Below are positions 55,394-64,000 of a stretch of 64,000 nt of DNA, in pieces. A program made the translations under genes and the position numbers. Position 1 is the stretch's first letter. The number at the start of each line of letters is the position of its first letter. The DNA comes from Farysia itapuensis (taxonomy: Eukaryota > Basidiomycota > Ustilaginomycetes > Ustilaginales > Ustilaginaceae): the NCBI GenBank assembly GCA_023212645.1, contig JALBYC010000002.1, forward strand, positions 124,001 through 188,000, read 5' to 3'. Below the pieces are notes generated by a model that was not told the origin of the DNA, ran no database searches, and saw nothing but the letters and a program-made list of their open reading frames with translations.

Positions 55394-57598
55394 CTAGAGA
55401 CGGGATGTGGTGGTGGTGGTGGTGGTACTTTGTGTGGAGGAGGTGGGGGTGAGGAAGCCGTCAAAGTAAGTTTCAATGGCGGACCAGCCTTTTGCGCCCA
55501 TATTGAGCGGGGCGATCATACCGACGTATCCATCAGGACGGACGACGACGATGCCTCCGTGGGGTAAGCCCCACTTTTCATGCAGCTGTCCGACAAATTC
55601 GCCGCCCATGGTTACTTTGAATGCGCCGTGACCTGCTTCAATGTCGTCGCAGTAGAGCATGCTCTTGAGCGGGCCGAGGTGTTGGATCTGTTCCAGTTCG
55701 ATATCGAACCGCTGCGATTTGACAATGAGGAGGAGGTGGAAGAAGGGATTTTGTTCGGTGGCGAATCCGTCTGCCATGCCAGTGTTGAGTGCGTCGGGCG
55801 TCTGGTGGTACGAAGCATGCTTCAAGTGATGCGCCTTGCTATTCGGGCGGAATCGGTTCAGGAACGACGAGGGGGACGAGAGATGTGCAGCAAAATCCTT
55901 GAGTTGCGGCATAGTCTTGTTGATATCACCGGCGCAGACGTAGATGCGGAATCCACCGGGGGCAGTAAACTGGATCTCTTGGATAATGCGGACAGGTGCC
56001 GAGTTGGACCAGCGGGTCGCCCATGCTGGCTGCAGACGTGTGCCCGGTACGAGCTTGTCCGTCACCTTTGGCACGCCGAGCAGCTTCTGTGGATCGCGGT
56101 GGTTGAGCACATTATCAGCGTAATTCACCCCAGCTCCTGTGGTAAAAGCGGCATTACGACGCTGAATGTCGATAAAGTGCTCGCGCTTCTGCTCTTCCGT
56201 CATGGTCGCCACTTCCGGTGTATTCTTCGGCACCTCGCCCGAGAACAACGCCGAATACTCCGAGTCGAACTCAATCAGCTGCTTGCCCGTAGCATGGCGT
56301 TCTTCGTGGTACGTCGCCAGCAGAACCTCGGGGTTGGCAAGTCCCTTTTCAACCAGGTTGATGCGCCAAGCGAGTGCCTGTGAGTCGATAATGGCCGTAT
56401 TCATCCCCTGTCCTGCTTTTGGCGAGTGTGTGTGACACGCGTCTCCCGCGAGCAAGACTCTGTGACCGGGAAAGGCAGACCCATCAGCCGTCGAACCAGC
56501 CGGCAACGAGTAGCGCGATACCAGCCGTTGTCCGATCGGGTAGCACGTAAACCACTCGACACCTTTGAAAGTAAAGTTGTACGGATGGGCGATTTCCTGA
56601 ATGGCACGCATGACCATATCGGACGTGACCTTGTCGCGCGCATCGAGCGCCGACTCTTTGCTCTTCTCGCCAGCCAAGCGGTTCACCTGGGTGTAGCAGC
56701 GGATGATGGGCTCGCCCTTTTCGTTGTTCTCGCGAGGGAAGATGTACAGTGCGCCGTGGTTCTTGCTGTGGATAGCGGCGATTTTGCGTACATCTGGGAA
56801 GTTGGTCTCGACAACACAGTCGAGCGCTGCCCAGAGCGTGTCGACCCAATCGCCGTTGAAGGTGAATCCGTGCTGCTCTTCGAGCGACTTGCGCACGCGG
56901 GAGCGGCCACCGTCGCAGCCTACGAGGTACTTTGTACGAATCGTCTTGGTCTCACCCGTTGGCTTGATGATGCTGATAGGTGCGCCGCCTTCGTTGGTCG
57001 ACTCTAGCACGGGCTTCATCTTTTCCAGCGTCACAGTGACGGGGTGTGTGGGATCGTTGGTCATCTTGAACTCCTTGTATGCCCAGGGACGTGTGACTCG
57101 CTGACCGTGTCGCTCCATATCTCGCAGGTATCCTCCTTCAATCAAACCTTGTTGCAGGCCGAGCGTGCAGTTGTCCTGAATCTCCATGTCCGTGGGGAAG
57201 GATTGCACTCTGCGTGTCCGCTCAATTCCACGTGCACCGTCCGAACGCGGGTCCCAAAAGGTTCGCTCGTACGACGCAGCGCTACGTGCAACAAACTCGG
57301 AACCAAGCGGCTCCATGTTGCGCAGAACCTCGATGGTGCGAGGTTGAATGCCATCAGCTCTGCCTGCCGTTGTAGGCTCCGATCGCTCGTCGAGGACGAG
57401 GACGTCAAAGCCGCCGAATCGTGCGAGCGACGTGGCGAGCATGAGCCCAGCCGGTCCAGCACCGACAATGGTGACATCCCACACGGTGCGGTCAATGTGG
57501 GTGAGTGGATCGGGGTAGTTGTGTGTGCCGTGGGCATGCTTACCCCCAGCTGTCTCTTCAATCGCCTGTCCGGGCGCTGAAAATGCCTGTGTCGACAT
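55394..57598 (-). CDS. FAD-dependent aromatic monooxygenase (phenol 2-monooxygenase-like)
   Basis: 734 residues from the ATG at 57598; the upstream in-frame extension is repetitive and unlike the family. FAD Rossmann motif VTIVGAGPAGLMLA at about 43-56, the DG motif VGCDGGRSRVRKSL near 226, and the GD motif VLLAGDACHTHSPKAGQGMN near 383. The C-terminal thioredoxin-like dimerisation domain (about 490-710) is typical of phenol hydroxylases. These enzymes use NADPH and O2 to ortho-hydroxylate phenols or hydroxybenzoates; the substrate cannot be read from sequence. No catechol dioxygenase gene is adjacent. The protein ends in a Thr tract encoded by an (ACC)n repeat. Confidence 0.92.
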   Translation of the reverse strand: MSTQAFSAPGQAIEETAGGKHAHGTHNYPDPLTHIDRTVWDVTIVGAGPAGLMLATSLARFGGFDVLVLDERSEPTTAGRADGIQPRTIEVLRNMEPLGSEFVARSAASYERTFWDPRSDGARGIERTRRVQSFPTDMEIQDNCTLGLQQGLIEGGYLRDMERHGQRVTRPWAYKEFKMTNDPTHPVTVTLEKMKPVLESTNEGGAPISIIKPTGETKTIRTKYLVGCDGGRSRVRKSLEEQHGFTFNGDWVDTLWAALDCVVETNFPDVRKIAAIHSKNHGALYIFPRENNEKGEPIIRCYTQVNRLAGEKSKESALDARDKVTSDMVMRAIQEIAHPYNFTFKGVEWFTCYPIGQRLVSRYSLPAGSTADGSAFPGHRVLLAGDACHTHSPKAGQGMNTAIIDSQALAWRINLVEKGLANPEVLLATYHEERHATGKQLIEFDSEYSALFSGEVPKNTPEVATMTEEQKREHFIDIQRRNAAFTTGAGVNYADNVLNHRDPQKLLGVPKVTDKLVPGTRLQPAWATRWSNSAPVRIIQEIQFTAPGGFRIYVCAGDINKTMPQLKDFAAHLSSPSSFLNRFRPNSKAHHLKHASYHQTPDALNTGMADGFATEQNPFFHLLLIVKSQRFDIELEQIQHLGPLKSMLYCDDIEAGHGAFKVTMGGEFVGQLHEKWGLPHGGIVVVRPDGYVGMIAPLNMGAKGWSAIETYFDGFLTPTSSTQSTTTTTTTSRL
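55408..55425. repeat. (TGG)6 microsatellite coding for the C-terminal Thr tract
   Basis: Six uninterrupted TGG units on +, read as ACC (Thr) on the coding strand, five codons before the monooxygenase stop. Length changes would stay in frame. Confidence 0.9.
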
Positions 57599-58063
57599 GC
57601 TAATCAAACACCGGATGGAGAAAGGTGGATGATGAGGATGGTGGTGGTGGTACAATGCGTAGGGGGGGCGGACAAGTGACCTAAGACGGGCCAATGCAGC
57701 AGATGGCGAATCGTTATAAGTACCCTCTCCTTCTCCCTCACGCTCCCAGCTTTCCCTCAACCGCTGGAGTTCACGGCAACAACCCGTACGTGCGCACACC
57801 TTACACACTTACACACGCGCACACACACACACTCTCGCTCCGCTACGAGGTACACATGTCATCCACCTGCATGTCCCTGCACGGATTTGACGGCGAGCCA
57901 AACCCTACGCCGTTGGCCCACAATTCGCTCCTCTCGCCGGCCGTCTTTTCCGGCGACCCGTGCCACTCCACCTAAAACACCCACATTTCCAACTCTAACA
58001 CACATCCTGCCCGCCTTTTTTGTTTTTTTGGTTGAAATCAACGTCGGCGCTTTCATTTCGGCA
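57599..58063. other. Intergenic with CA-rich microsatellite
   Basis: 465 bases between the monooxygenase start and the Nup120 stop, both minus. An imperfect (CA)n tract occupies 57802-57832. An open frame on + (57694-57975) overlaps this tract and is not protein-like. Confidence 0.5.
57802..57832. repeat. (CA)n microsatellite
   Basis: Imperfect CA/CG dinucleotide run with a pure (CA)6 core at 57820-57832, about 200-230 bases upstream of the FAD monooxygenase start. Confidence 0.85.
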
Positions 58064-61000
58064 CTAGAATGCTTGCATCATACCGTTGGCAGCAGCAGCG
58101 CCGGATGCATGTCCGGAAACGGCTTCACGTCGCTTTTCCTGCCGGTACGAATCTTGTTCCGCTTGGCGCTTGAGAGTCTTGGAACGGGTGGCGAGGGCGG
58201 CAATGTGCTTCTTTACCGCCTCTTCCAGCCGAGTTTTGGTCGACTTCGCCTCGTCGCGCTTCGAGGCGACGATCGAGGTCGAGTCCGGCTGCAAGTTGAG
58301 CAAAAGCGTGTCGATGAGGTGGTAGGCAATGCATTGCGAGTTGGGCCGTGTGAGTGTCGGCGCCTGTGCTGTACAAGCTTGCAGCCATTCAATTGCCGCA
58401 TGAGCCGCTTCTAGTACAAAGTTGTTCTTGATCCAGATGCGAAGCAGTACATCCTGGTTGTCGGTTGCTGTAAACCACTTGACGAGCCAAGCGGGAGTAT
58501 GCGCATGTCCGGAGGACGCCGCTTTGGATAGCACCACCTGGTAATAAGTGCCATCACGGTCAAACATCTCGAGATGGTACTGGATGTACTTCCAGGCCCG
58601 TGTCGACGCCGGACCTTCCCAGCTGGCTGATTTTTCCGACAGTGTTAGGAACAATGTTTCTGGATCCATCGCGTCCTGGTCTTCATTCTCTAGCGCCTCG
58701 ATCTCCGGGTGCAGATCAATATGTTGTGTAGAGCTGCCAGACTTGACGGCATCGCGCTCTGCTTTCGCTCGCGAGAGCGCCACCGCCTTGAGCGTGAGTG
58801 CTGAGAAGATGGGCGTCATGTCGATCCCCAACGTATAGGCAGTGCTGAATGCCGAATCGAACTGATCGCTGTTGACAAACAGAAGCACTGCATCTGTTGG
58901 CCGTAAGACCGTCGTCGAGTAGGCCAGGTCTGGGTACCGTCTTGCCAATTCCAGCCGCGACAAGGCAAGAGTATACTCGCGTCGCACGTCGTCAACCGAC
59001 ACGACGCGGATGTCCTTGACTTTGCGGCTGTACGCCGACGTCGGGAGGTAGCGCGTCAAAGTGCTACCGCCATTGCCGAGTCTTTTCGCCGTGGAGCCGC
59101 TCGACTTTTCATCTGTCTCGAAGATCGACTCGGACGCGCCGGTTTCCGAACTTGAGTCGGTGGCGGCGTGGGCGAACCAGGCGTGATCGTGCTTGAGCAT
59201 CGTCAGCGCATTGATCGAAGCCAAGTAGCTCTGTGCCTGCTCGACAGCTACGACCATAAAGTGCTCCAGCGCATCCACATCTTGGTACGCAGAAGGTCCA
59301 GAGCGCAACACGCCCGAAAGACGTTCCGCATGCTGGTACATCACCGCGCCAGCCGACTTGAGGTCACCACGGAATACGTGGTAGGAATACAGGACGGAGT
59401 AGTAGTTGGGCATCGACAGTGGATCCGAGTTGCGCGCTTTGAATGACAGTGTTCGCTCCACTTCTTGTTGCAGCCCTGGGAATGTGAATGTGAGAAGCGA
59501 TTGGATGTGGCCCTCCTCGCACATTTCCCCAACCAGGTTTCGCAGGCAATCTCGACGTACCCCTTCGTAAGGCGTCGCCATGATGGTGCCGTAGGCGCCC
59601 TCAAAGTCGTCGAGCCCCAGTTGACATCGGAAAATCTTGTACCAGACTTCTTTGGGTCCAGCGCTGGCGCTGTTCTCGCCCTGCGCTGCATCGGCAAAGG
59701 TGCCCACGGCATCGATGCTGGCCTGACAGAACTTGATAATGTACTCGGCCGCTTCCAGTGGCTCAAAGAAGGTAGAGACATGGCGGTAGTAGGCGGCCAC
59801 TCTTTGTTCGCCCTGCGCTGTGGATACCGTTGATGGGAGCAGATCAAACAGATCGTCGGTGATGTTGTGCATGGAAGTTGGTAGGTCCAAGGCGCTGACC
59901 ACCTTTTCGAATGAAACGGTCGCCTCATCGAGTCTCTGCATCTGGACGAGTGCACGAGCGCGCACGTACTCTGATGCCGAAGTTTCGGGGAAATTGGACA
60001 GCAGTGCCTCGGCTGAAAGCGGATACCCCTCGATCAAGATGGCAAAGGCCAGCGATGTGTGCCGAGCATTAGCTTGGGGAAGCAGGGGAGCAGCGTCTGC
60101 TTTCAGACAGCCGCGAGCATCCGTTACACCAAGCGACCACAAGCTCCACAATACACCCGACTTGATCTGCATGCTAGGCGTCGAGGTCTCCTTCAAAACC
60201 GGCTCTACGTCATCTGCGACTGCCAGTAGTTGATCTCGTACGCACTGGTGGATGAGTGTCGGCGCGGCAAAGTGATGCGGCACGCGGCTCTTTCGACCGG
60301 CGACCGACATCTGATTAAGCTGTGCCACGATTGAATCCGTTTCGGCTGCGTCACCCGCATTGGGCGCTACCTGAACAACTCCGTCCGCTCGTGCCAACTG
60401 GAGAGCCGCACTAAGGGACTGGAAGACGCTCAACGATGCCGAAATTTGCGCCATTTCGTTCGACACCAATTCAGACATCACATCGTGAGCCGCGAGAGCC
60501 GACAACAGCAGCGTGAACGTGACTGCAAGCCGGTGTCGCGACATGATTGCATGAACAAGAGCGTCCGCGGTCCAAGCAGATCCAGCGTCGGTCGAAGCAA
60601 TCACGCTCTCGTAGCGCGCCTCGCCGAAGAGGCCGGCCGTCTCGCTGAGCAAGATGTTCATGTCGGTGATGGTGTTGTCGAGACTAGCTCCAATGTCGGT
60701 GACGACTTTGTCTGTGATGGCAGCGGCGTCTTCGCCCGCAATTGCCGCCAAGTGTGTGTCCCAGACATCCGCAAGCGCTTCCTTGATTGAGATGGTGAGT
60801 GGCTTGGCTAGTAAGCCCTGCAGTCCAGAGGCGAAAGCTTCTAGCTCTGGTGCAGTGAATCTGGACGCGAGGTCAGAGGCCGATTCGAGAAGGGTACAGA
60901 CTTCAGCAACGGTGGCAGAGGTGCCGCCGAGCAGAGGCAGAACATCTTGATGTGAATGCGCATCGGCTGTCTGGATGAGCAGATCTCGTTCATGGTTTAC

Positions 61001-63022
61001 GATTTCCAATAGAGCTGCAGAACCGACACGTGTAGGACCCGCCAGCTCGGTTGATTTGCGTTGCAACCGTTCGACGATGCTTGCTTCGTCCTCAACAATG
61101 GGCATGGCCATCCCCTCTCGTGTTACGACCAAGGGAACACGTGCCACTGCGCCGGCAAAGTCTGTGTTGGCTGCTTGAGCCAGTGCAAGGCGGATCGGCC
61201 ATCTCGCCGAAGTCTCGATCTGCTCCGCGAGTCCGACGAAGCGCATCCACTCTCTGATTTTGGAAGAATACAGCTTCTCATACAGCGCACCTCCCGTTCG
61301 TGCATCCGTCTCGAGTCTGCAATTGCCAGCAACAGCCGACGCCACTTCGTCACGCAGACTGGCAAAGTGAGCCGAGAAAGGGCGGGAGTCTCTTGTGTCC
61401 TCGTCTCGATATGTGGATAGGGCAAGTCGCAGTGTAGCTTGCGAGAAGCGGCCGGGCTCGAGCACTCTCTCGACAAAGATCTCGGCAGGATCCACAAGCT
61501 CCTTGGTCGCCTCCAATGTAGCTTCAAAGTCAGGGCCGTGCAGGGGCTGGTACAATCGCTCGGTGTTGACTGTACGCCAGTCATCTTGCGAAAGATCTTG
61601 AGACGCCATCTTGATACTGACAACGCTTTCGTCTGCGTTCGCGGAATCGACACCGACTTTAGCATACTTGAGCAGTGGTCCTGATCCCGAGTCCCAGAGG
61701 GTCCACATGACCCAGCCGTCAGCAAGGTTGTCGCCCTGCGGGGTGAACGCGACATCTCGCAGCTCGACATTGCGCACTCGGGTCTCTGGATCGCATCGCT
61801 TTTGCCAGAGGAGCGCCACATCGCCAAGCCCTCCGGACGAGCTTTTCGTTTCTTCAAGCTCGACTCCGTACAGTGCAAAGAAGTTGCCCGACGGAAGCGA
61901 TGCAGGGATATACACGAGGACGTAGAGCGCGTATGCTTGTGGTTCGTCTTGACCAGGAGCAAACACTTTGACTAGTGGTCTGGCGACGGTACTGAAGTAC
62001 GCTTGTGTCTCTGCGCCGCCAGTGTTGTCTGAGGAGGTTTCGTCCTGTGCGACAATGAGCTGTCTCTCTGACGAGCCTGTTGTATCCATCTGGAGTGGTA
62101 AGTCGATGGTGCGTACGCAAGAGTCGCTGACAAGGTTCCATACGCGAAGCTTTCGATCTCTGCTGGCGGCGAAGGCGAGTGCAGTGCCTGCATCGCCCTG
62201 GAAGGTGTCAAGGGCGAGCGCGTAGACAGGTGAAGACTCGGAGTCCGAAGTGGCGTTGGAACGGCCAAAGAATCGCGAGACGCCGGAAAGGAACGATGTC
62301 GGTCGCAAAAGCTGTTCTTTCCACGTACCCTCGTATGCGCCCTTCCTGCCGCTCCTGCTCTGACTCAGTTTGACGATGGTTCCATCTGCGCATGTGATGA
62401 GCACCAGACCGGCATCAGCGATGTACGCCTGAGCCACCAAGCCGGATGAGTCAGATGTAGCTAGATGCTGGATTCGATACTCTGACGCCCAGCCTGCGCT
62501 GAGCTTGGGATCATGAAACAGATGTGGGACGGAAAAAGTGAGCCGGTAGAGGAAGCCAGAGGTGGTGACGGCAACAATGTAGAGACTGCCCGAAGCGGCG
62601 TCAACAAAGACACCGAGGTTTGGCAGAAGCGGCGCTGGAAACAGAAAAGTGCGTGCAGGCTCTGTCTCAAGTCGTGGATCTAGAGCAGCGGAGAAGGACC
62701 TTGAGGGAGACGCCTTGCTGATCGCCTGCGAAGATGCTGCTTTGGAGTGGCTCTGAAGAGATGACCATCGCAATTGCAGCTCTCTACCTCCATCGAGGAC
62801 TCTGGCGAAAACGTATCCACCATCATTGGCGGGGAAGAAAACGCTCGCGTCGGTGGCTTGATGGTAAGGCACACCCTGGTCGTTTGCATCATCTTCGAGG
62901 CCTGGGTGTTGTGGTGTTGGTACAGCTATTGGTTCGGGATCGAGACTCGCCGCACCGGAAGAAGATGCGGAAGCGGTCAAGGTGGCTGACGCCAGCTTAT
63001 ACGGTGTATATGGAAGCGGCAT
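58064..63022 (-). CDS. NUP120: Nucleoporin Nup120/Nup160
   Basis: 1652 residues from the ATG at 63022 (MPLPYTPYKLASATL); the frame extends upstream only to a TTG. N-terminal beta-propeller (about 60-560) with LRVWNLVSDSCVRTIDL and DGWVMWTLWDSGSGPLLKY. The alpha-helical stack runs from about 590 to the end, including DPAEIFVERVLEPGRFSQAT, SLAFAILIEGYPLSAEALLS and VLYSYHVFRGDLKSAGAVMY, the last typical of Nup160. It is an arm subunit of the Y-complex (Nup84/Nup107-160) that coats the nuclear pore membrane. It is longer than yeast Nup120 (about 1040) and nearer animal Nup160. Single exon, nothing broken. Confidence 0.9.
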   Translation of the reverse strand: MPLPYTPYKLASATLTASASSSGAASLDPEPIAVPTPQHPGLEDDANDQGVPYHQATDASVFFPANDGGYVFARVLDGGRELQLRWSSLQSHSKAASSQAISKASPSRSFSAALDPRLETEPARTFLFPAPLLPNLGVFVDAASGSLYIVAVTTSGFLYRLTFSVPHLFHDPKLSAGWASEYRIQHLATSDSSGLVAQAYIADAGLVLITCADGTIVKLSQSRSGRKGAYEGTWKEQLLRPTSFLSGVSRFFGRSNATSDSESSPVYALALDTFQGDAGTALAFAASRDRKLRVWNLVSDSCVRTIDLPLQMDTTGSSERQLIVAQDETSSDNTGGAETQAYFSTVARPLVKVFAPGQDEPQAYALYVLVYIPASLPSGNFFALYGVELEETKSSSGGLGDVALLWQKRCDPETRVRNVELRDVAFTPQGDNLADGWVMWTLWDSGSGPLLKYAKVGVDSANADESVVSIKMASQDLSQDDWRTVNTERLYQPLHGPDFEATLEATKELVDPAEIFVERVLEPGRFSQATLRLALSTYRDEDTRDSRPFSAHFASLRDEVASAVAGNCRLETDARTGGALYEKLYSSKIREWMRFVGLAEQIETSARWPIRLALAQAANTDFAGAVARVPLVVTREGMAMPIVEDEASIVERLQRKSTELAGPTRVGSAALLEIVNHERDLLIQTADAHSHQDVLPLLGGTSATVAEVCTLLESASDLASRFTAPELEAFASGLQGLLAKPLTISIKEALADVWDTHLAAIAGEDAAAITDKVVTDIGASLDNTITDMNILLSETAGLFGEARYESVIASTDAGSAWTADALVHAIMSRHRLAVTFTLLLSALAAHDVMSELVSNEMAQISASLSVFQSLSAALQLARADGVVQVAPNAGDAAETDSIVAQLNQMSVAGRKSRVPHHFAAPTLIHQCVRDQLLAVADDVEPVLKETSTPSMQIKSGVLWSLWSLGVTDARGCLKADAAPLLPQANARHTSLAFAILIEGYPLSAEALLSNFPETSASEYVRARALVQMQRLDEATVSFEKVVSALDLPTSMHNITDDLFDLLPSTVSTAQGEQRVAAYYRHVSTFFEPLEAAEYIIKFCQASIDAVGTFADAAQGENSASAGPKEVWYKIFRCQLGLDDFEGAYGTIMATPYEGVRRDCLRNLVGEMCEEGHIQSLLTFTFPGLQQEVERTLSFKARNSDPLSMPNYYSVLYSYHVFRGDLKSAGAVMYQHAERLSGVLRSGPSAYQDVDALEHFMVVAVEQAQSYLASINALTMLKHDHAWFAHAATDSSSETGASESIFETDEKSSGSTAKRLGNGGSTLTRYLPTSAYSRKVKDIRVVSVDDVRREYTLALSRLELARRYPDLAYSTTVLRPTDAVLLFVNSDQFDSAFSTAYTLGIDMTPIFSALTLKAVALSRAKAERDAVKSGSSTQHIDLHPEIEALENEDQDAMDPETLFLTLSEKSASWEGPASTRAWKYIQYHLEMFDRDGTYYQVVLSKAASSGHAHTPAWLVKWFTATDNQDVLLRIWIKNNFVLEAAHAAIEWLQACTAQAPTLTRPNSQCIAYHLIDTLLLNLQPDSTSIVASKRDEAKSTKTRLEEAVKKHIAALATRSKTLKRQAEQDSYRQEKRREAVSGHASGAAAANGMMQAF

Positions 63023-63315
63023 GATGCGCCAACCTGAGCTGGGTATACAGGGCAAGACAAGCAACAGAGCGAAAGCCAACACGAAAGGGCGTTCCTTCAG
63101 AATATCCCATTCCCGCGATCCGAACCGATCACGCGCCTCAAACTCATATCGACCCCCGATTCTTTCCCGATTCCTCAATTGTCATACTCACACTCACAGA
63201 CTTCTGGTTGTAAGAGATGGTATAGTATTAAAAGATGCGCCAGGGATGGGGCGGATAGATGTGATGCACTAAAGCAAGTGTCCGTCGTTAGTTTTCGTCA
63301 ATGCAAGTGAAAAGT

Positions 63316-64000
63316 CTAGAGGAGAGTGGCAGCCAGAGCGGCAACAGTAGCAAAAGCTGCGATGCTGAGAGCGCCTGCGTTGACAACGGAGGCACTGTTG
63401 GGCTGCCGAGCGGAAGAGTTGGACGTTGGGATGCTGCGTGCAGCCGTGACGGTAATGATGTGTGCAGAGGCAGTGCTTGTGTATACGGAGGTGGCTACAT
63501 CAGCAGCTGAAGTCGTTGACGATGATGCAGAAGTAGTCGACGAAGAGGCAGTCGAGCTCGATGACGTAGAAGTACTGCTGTCGGAATCGTTGGGACCACT
63601 TCCAATGTCAAAGTCTTGGAGGATAGTGCCCTTCTGTAGTTCGGACTTGGAAGACCAGGCATTCTTGTACCAAGGCATGCTGAATAGATCAGCAATGTTG
63701 TTTGCAGTCCACCCGATCGATTTCAGGTTCGGGTAGTAGTTCTTGAACACGCTGATGGAAGCATGAGTCAGTTCGTGTTCCAGCATGATCAGGCCGGGAG
63801 ACTTGGTACCGTACACGCCTGAAGCAGCAGCAGCAGCGACGGAGGCATAGTCCTTGCCTGGGTTCGAGGTTGGGCAAGCCGAGCCACCTTGGTCATTGAG
63901 GCACCAGTCGTTCGTGTCGTGGTTCCACAACACGTTGACCAGACCAAAGATTTCTTCGGCGATGGCACGCACACGGTTGTCAATGTCTCCCTGCGGCGGT
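63316..64000 (-). CDS. GPI-anchored HExxH metallopeptidase-like protein (5' end outside the window)
   Basis: Partial: the frame is open to the window edge at 64000, so the start, signal peptide and first domain are missing. The visible 228 codons hold a zinc-site motif HELTH (about 63764-63778) inside LIMLEHELTHASISVFKNYY. A possible third zinc ligand lies further on in SIGWTANNIADLFSMPWYK. A Ser/Thr-rich stalk follows, then a C-terminal hydrophobic tail (ALSIAAFATVAALAATLL) after small residues, which is a GPI-anchor signal. It resembles fungal deuterolysin-like or Zps1/Pra1-like extracellular metalloproteins. Substrate unknown. Confidence 0.72.
   Translation of the reverse strand, partial: PPQGDIDNRVRAIAEEIFGLVNVLWNHDTNDWCLNDQGGSACPTSNPGKDYASVAAAAASGVYGTKSPGLIMLEHELTHASISVFKNYYPNLKSIGWTANNIADLFSMPWYKNAWSSKSELQKGTILQDFDIGSGPNDSDSSTSTSSSSTASSSTTSASSSTTSAADVATSVYTSTASAHIITVTAARSIPTSNSSARQPNSASVVNAGALSIAAFATVAALAATLL

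Noticed and set aside
57599..57808. 70-codon N-terminal extension of the FAD monooxygenase
   Set aside because: Low-complexity His/Pro sequence from a repeat-rich leader. The family-like start is at 57598.
57694..57975. 93-codon + frame over the CA microsatellite
   Set aside because: His/Thr/Leu repeats come from the dinucleotide run; no homology-like features.
63023..63178. Hydrophobic N-terminal extension of Nup120 that resembles a signal peptide
   Set aside because: The frame begins with TTG, not ATG. Nup120 is cytosolic/nuclear and the first ATG (63022) gives a sensible start.

Overview
The window reads as nuclear DNA of a basidiomycete, most probably a smut fungus (Ustilaginomycetes, Ustilaginaceae-like). 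The genes are dense and mostly intron-poor. The few introns are short with GTAAGT/GTGAGT donors. Codon third positions are GC-rich, regulatory proteins carry long Ser/Pro/Gln-rich stretches, and many 5' leaders are pyrimidine-rich. No species is claimed. I see no transposon, CRISPR array, rDNA or virus-like gene.

Layout. 1-4.6 kb: a CHMP7-type ESCRT-III protein, the divergent ribosomal protein pair eS30/eS10, a two-exon unknown mitochondrial protein and a small cysteine-containing secreted protein. 4.8-14.4 kb: a SERCA-type Ca2+ ATPase, mitochondrial ribosomal protein mL60 (MRPL31), RAD54 and a type II membrane GT31-like glycosyltransferase. 14.4-17 kb: a 2.5 kb gene-poor stretch leading into a Gln-rich putative regulator (to 21.2 kb). 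21.8-33.2 kb: adenylate kinase, APC3/CDC27, a two-LysM secreted protein, mitochondrial release factor 1, a bHLH factor, an intron-containing tRNA-His(GTG) and APC8/CDC23. 33.3-41.3 kb: a PRISE-type short-chain reductase, a catalytically degenerate RNase H-fold protein, MCP1, a five-exon E2 ubiquitin-conjugating enzyme, a senescence/spartin-domain protein and NADH-cytochrome b5 reductase. 41.7-52.5 kb: an F-BAR/RhoGAP protein, a 1979-residue disordered coiled-coil protein, a small histone-fold CENP-W/Wip1-like gene and the five-exon COP9 subunit CSN6. 53.6-64 kb: a Ser/Pro-rich unknown protein, an aromatic-ring FAD monooxygenase, nucleoporin Nup120/160 and a GPI-anchored HExxH metallopeptidase cut by the window edge.

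This is mainly a core-genome region, not a dedicated island. Still, ubiquitin and chromosome-segregation parts recur: APC3, APC8, an E2, CSN6, CENP-W and RAD54. Three products look secreted or cell-surface (the small Cys protein, the LysM protein and the metallopeptidase) and are the host-interaction candidates. Many neighbours share short divergent promoters. Several genes here are not whole open reading frames and were assembled by reading splice sites: the E2, CSN6 and the mitochondrial unknown. The tRNA-His and CENP-W are also easily overlooked.

The most unusual observations are: a RNase H-fold protein with all four catalytic acidic residues replaced; a mitochondrial release factor with an altered stop-codon-reading loop; a perfect 16-bp tandem duplication carrying ACGCG cores upstream of RAD54; and a cytoplasmic Gln-rich protein ending in an Ig-like (CADG/He_PIG-like) domain.
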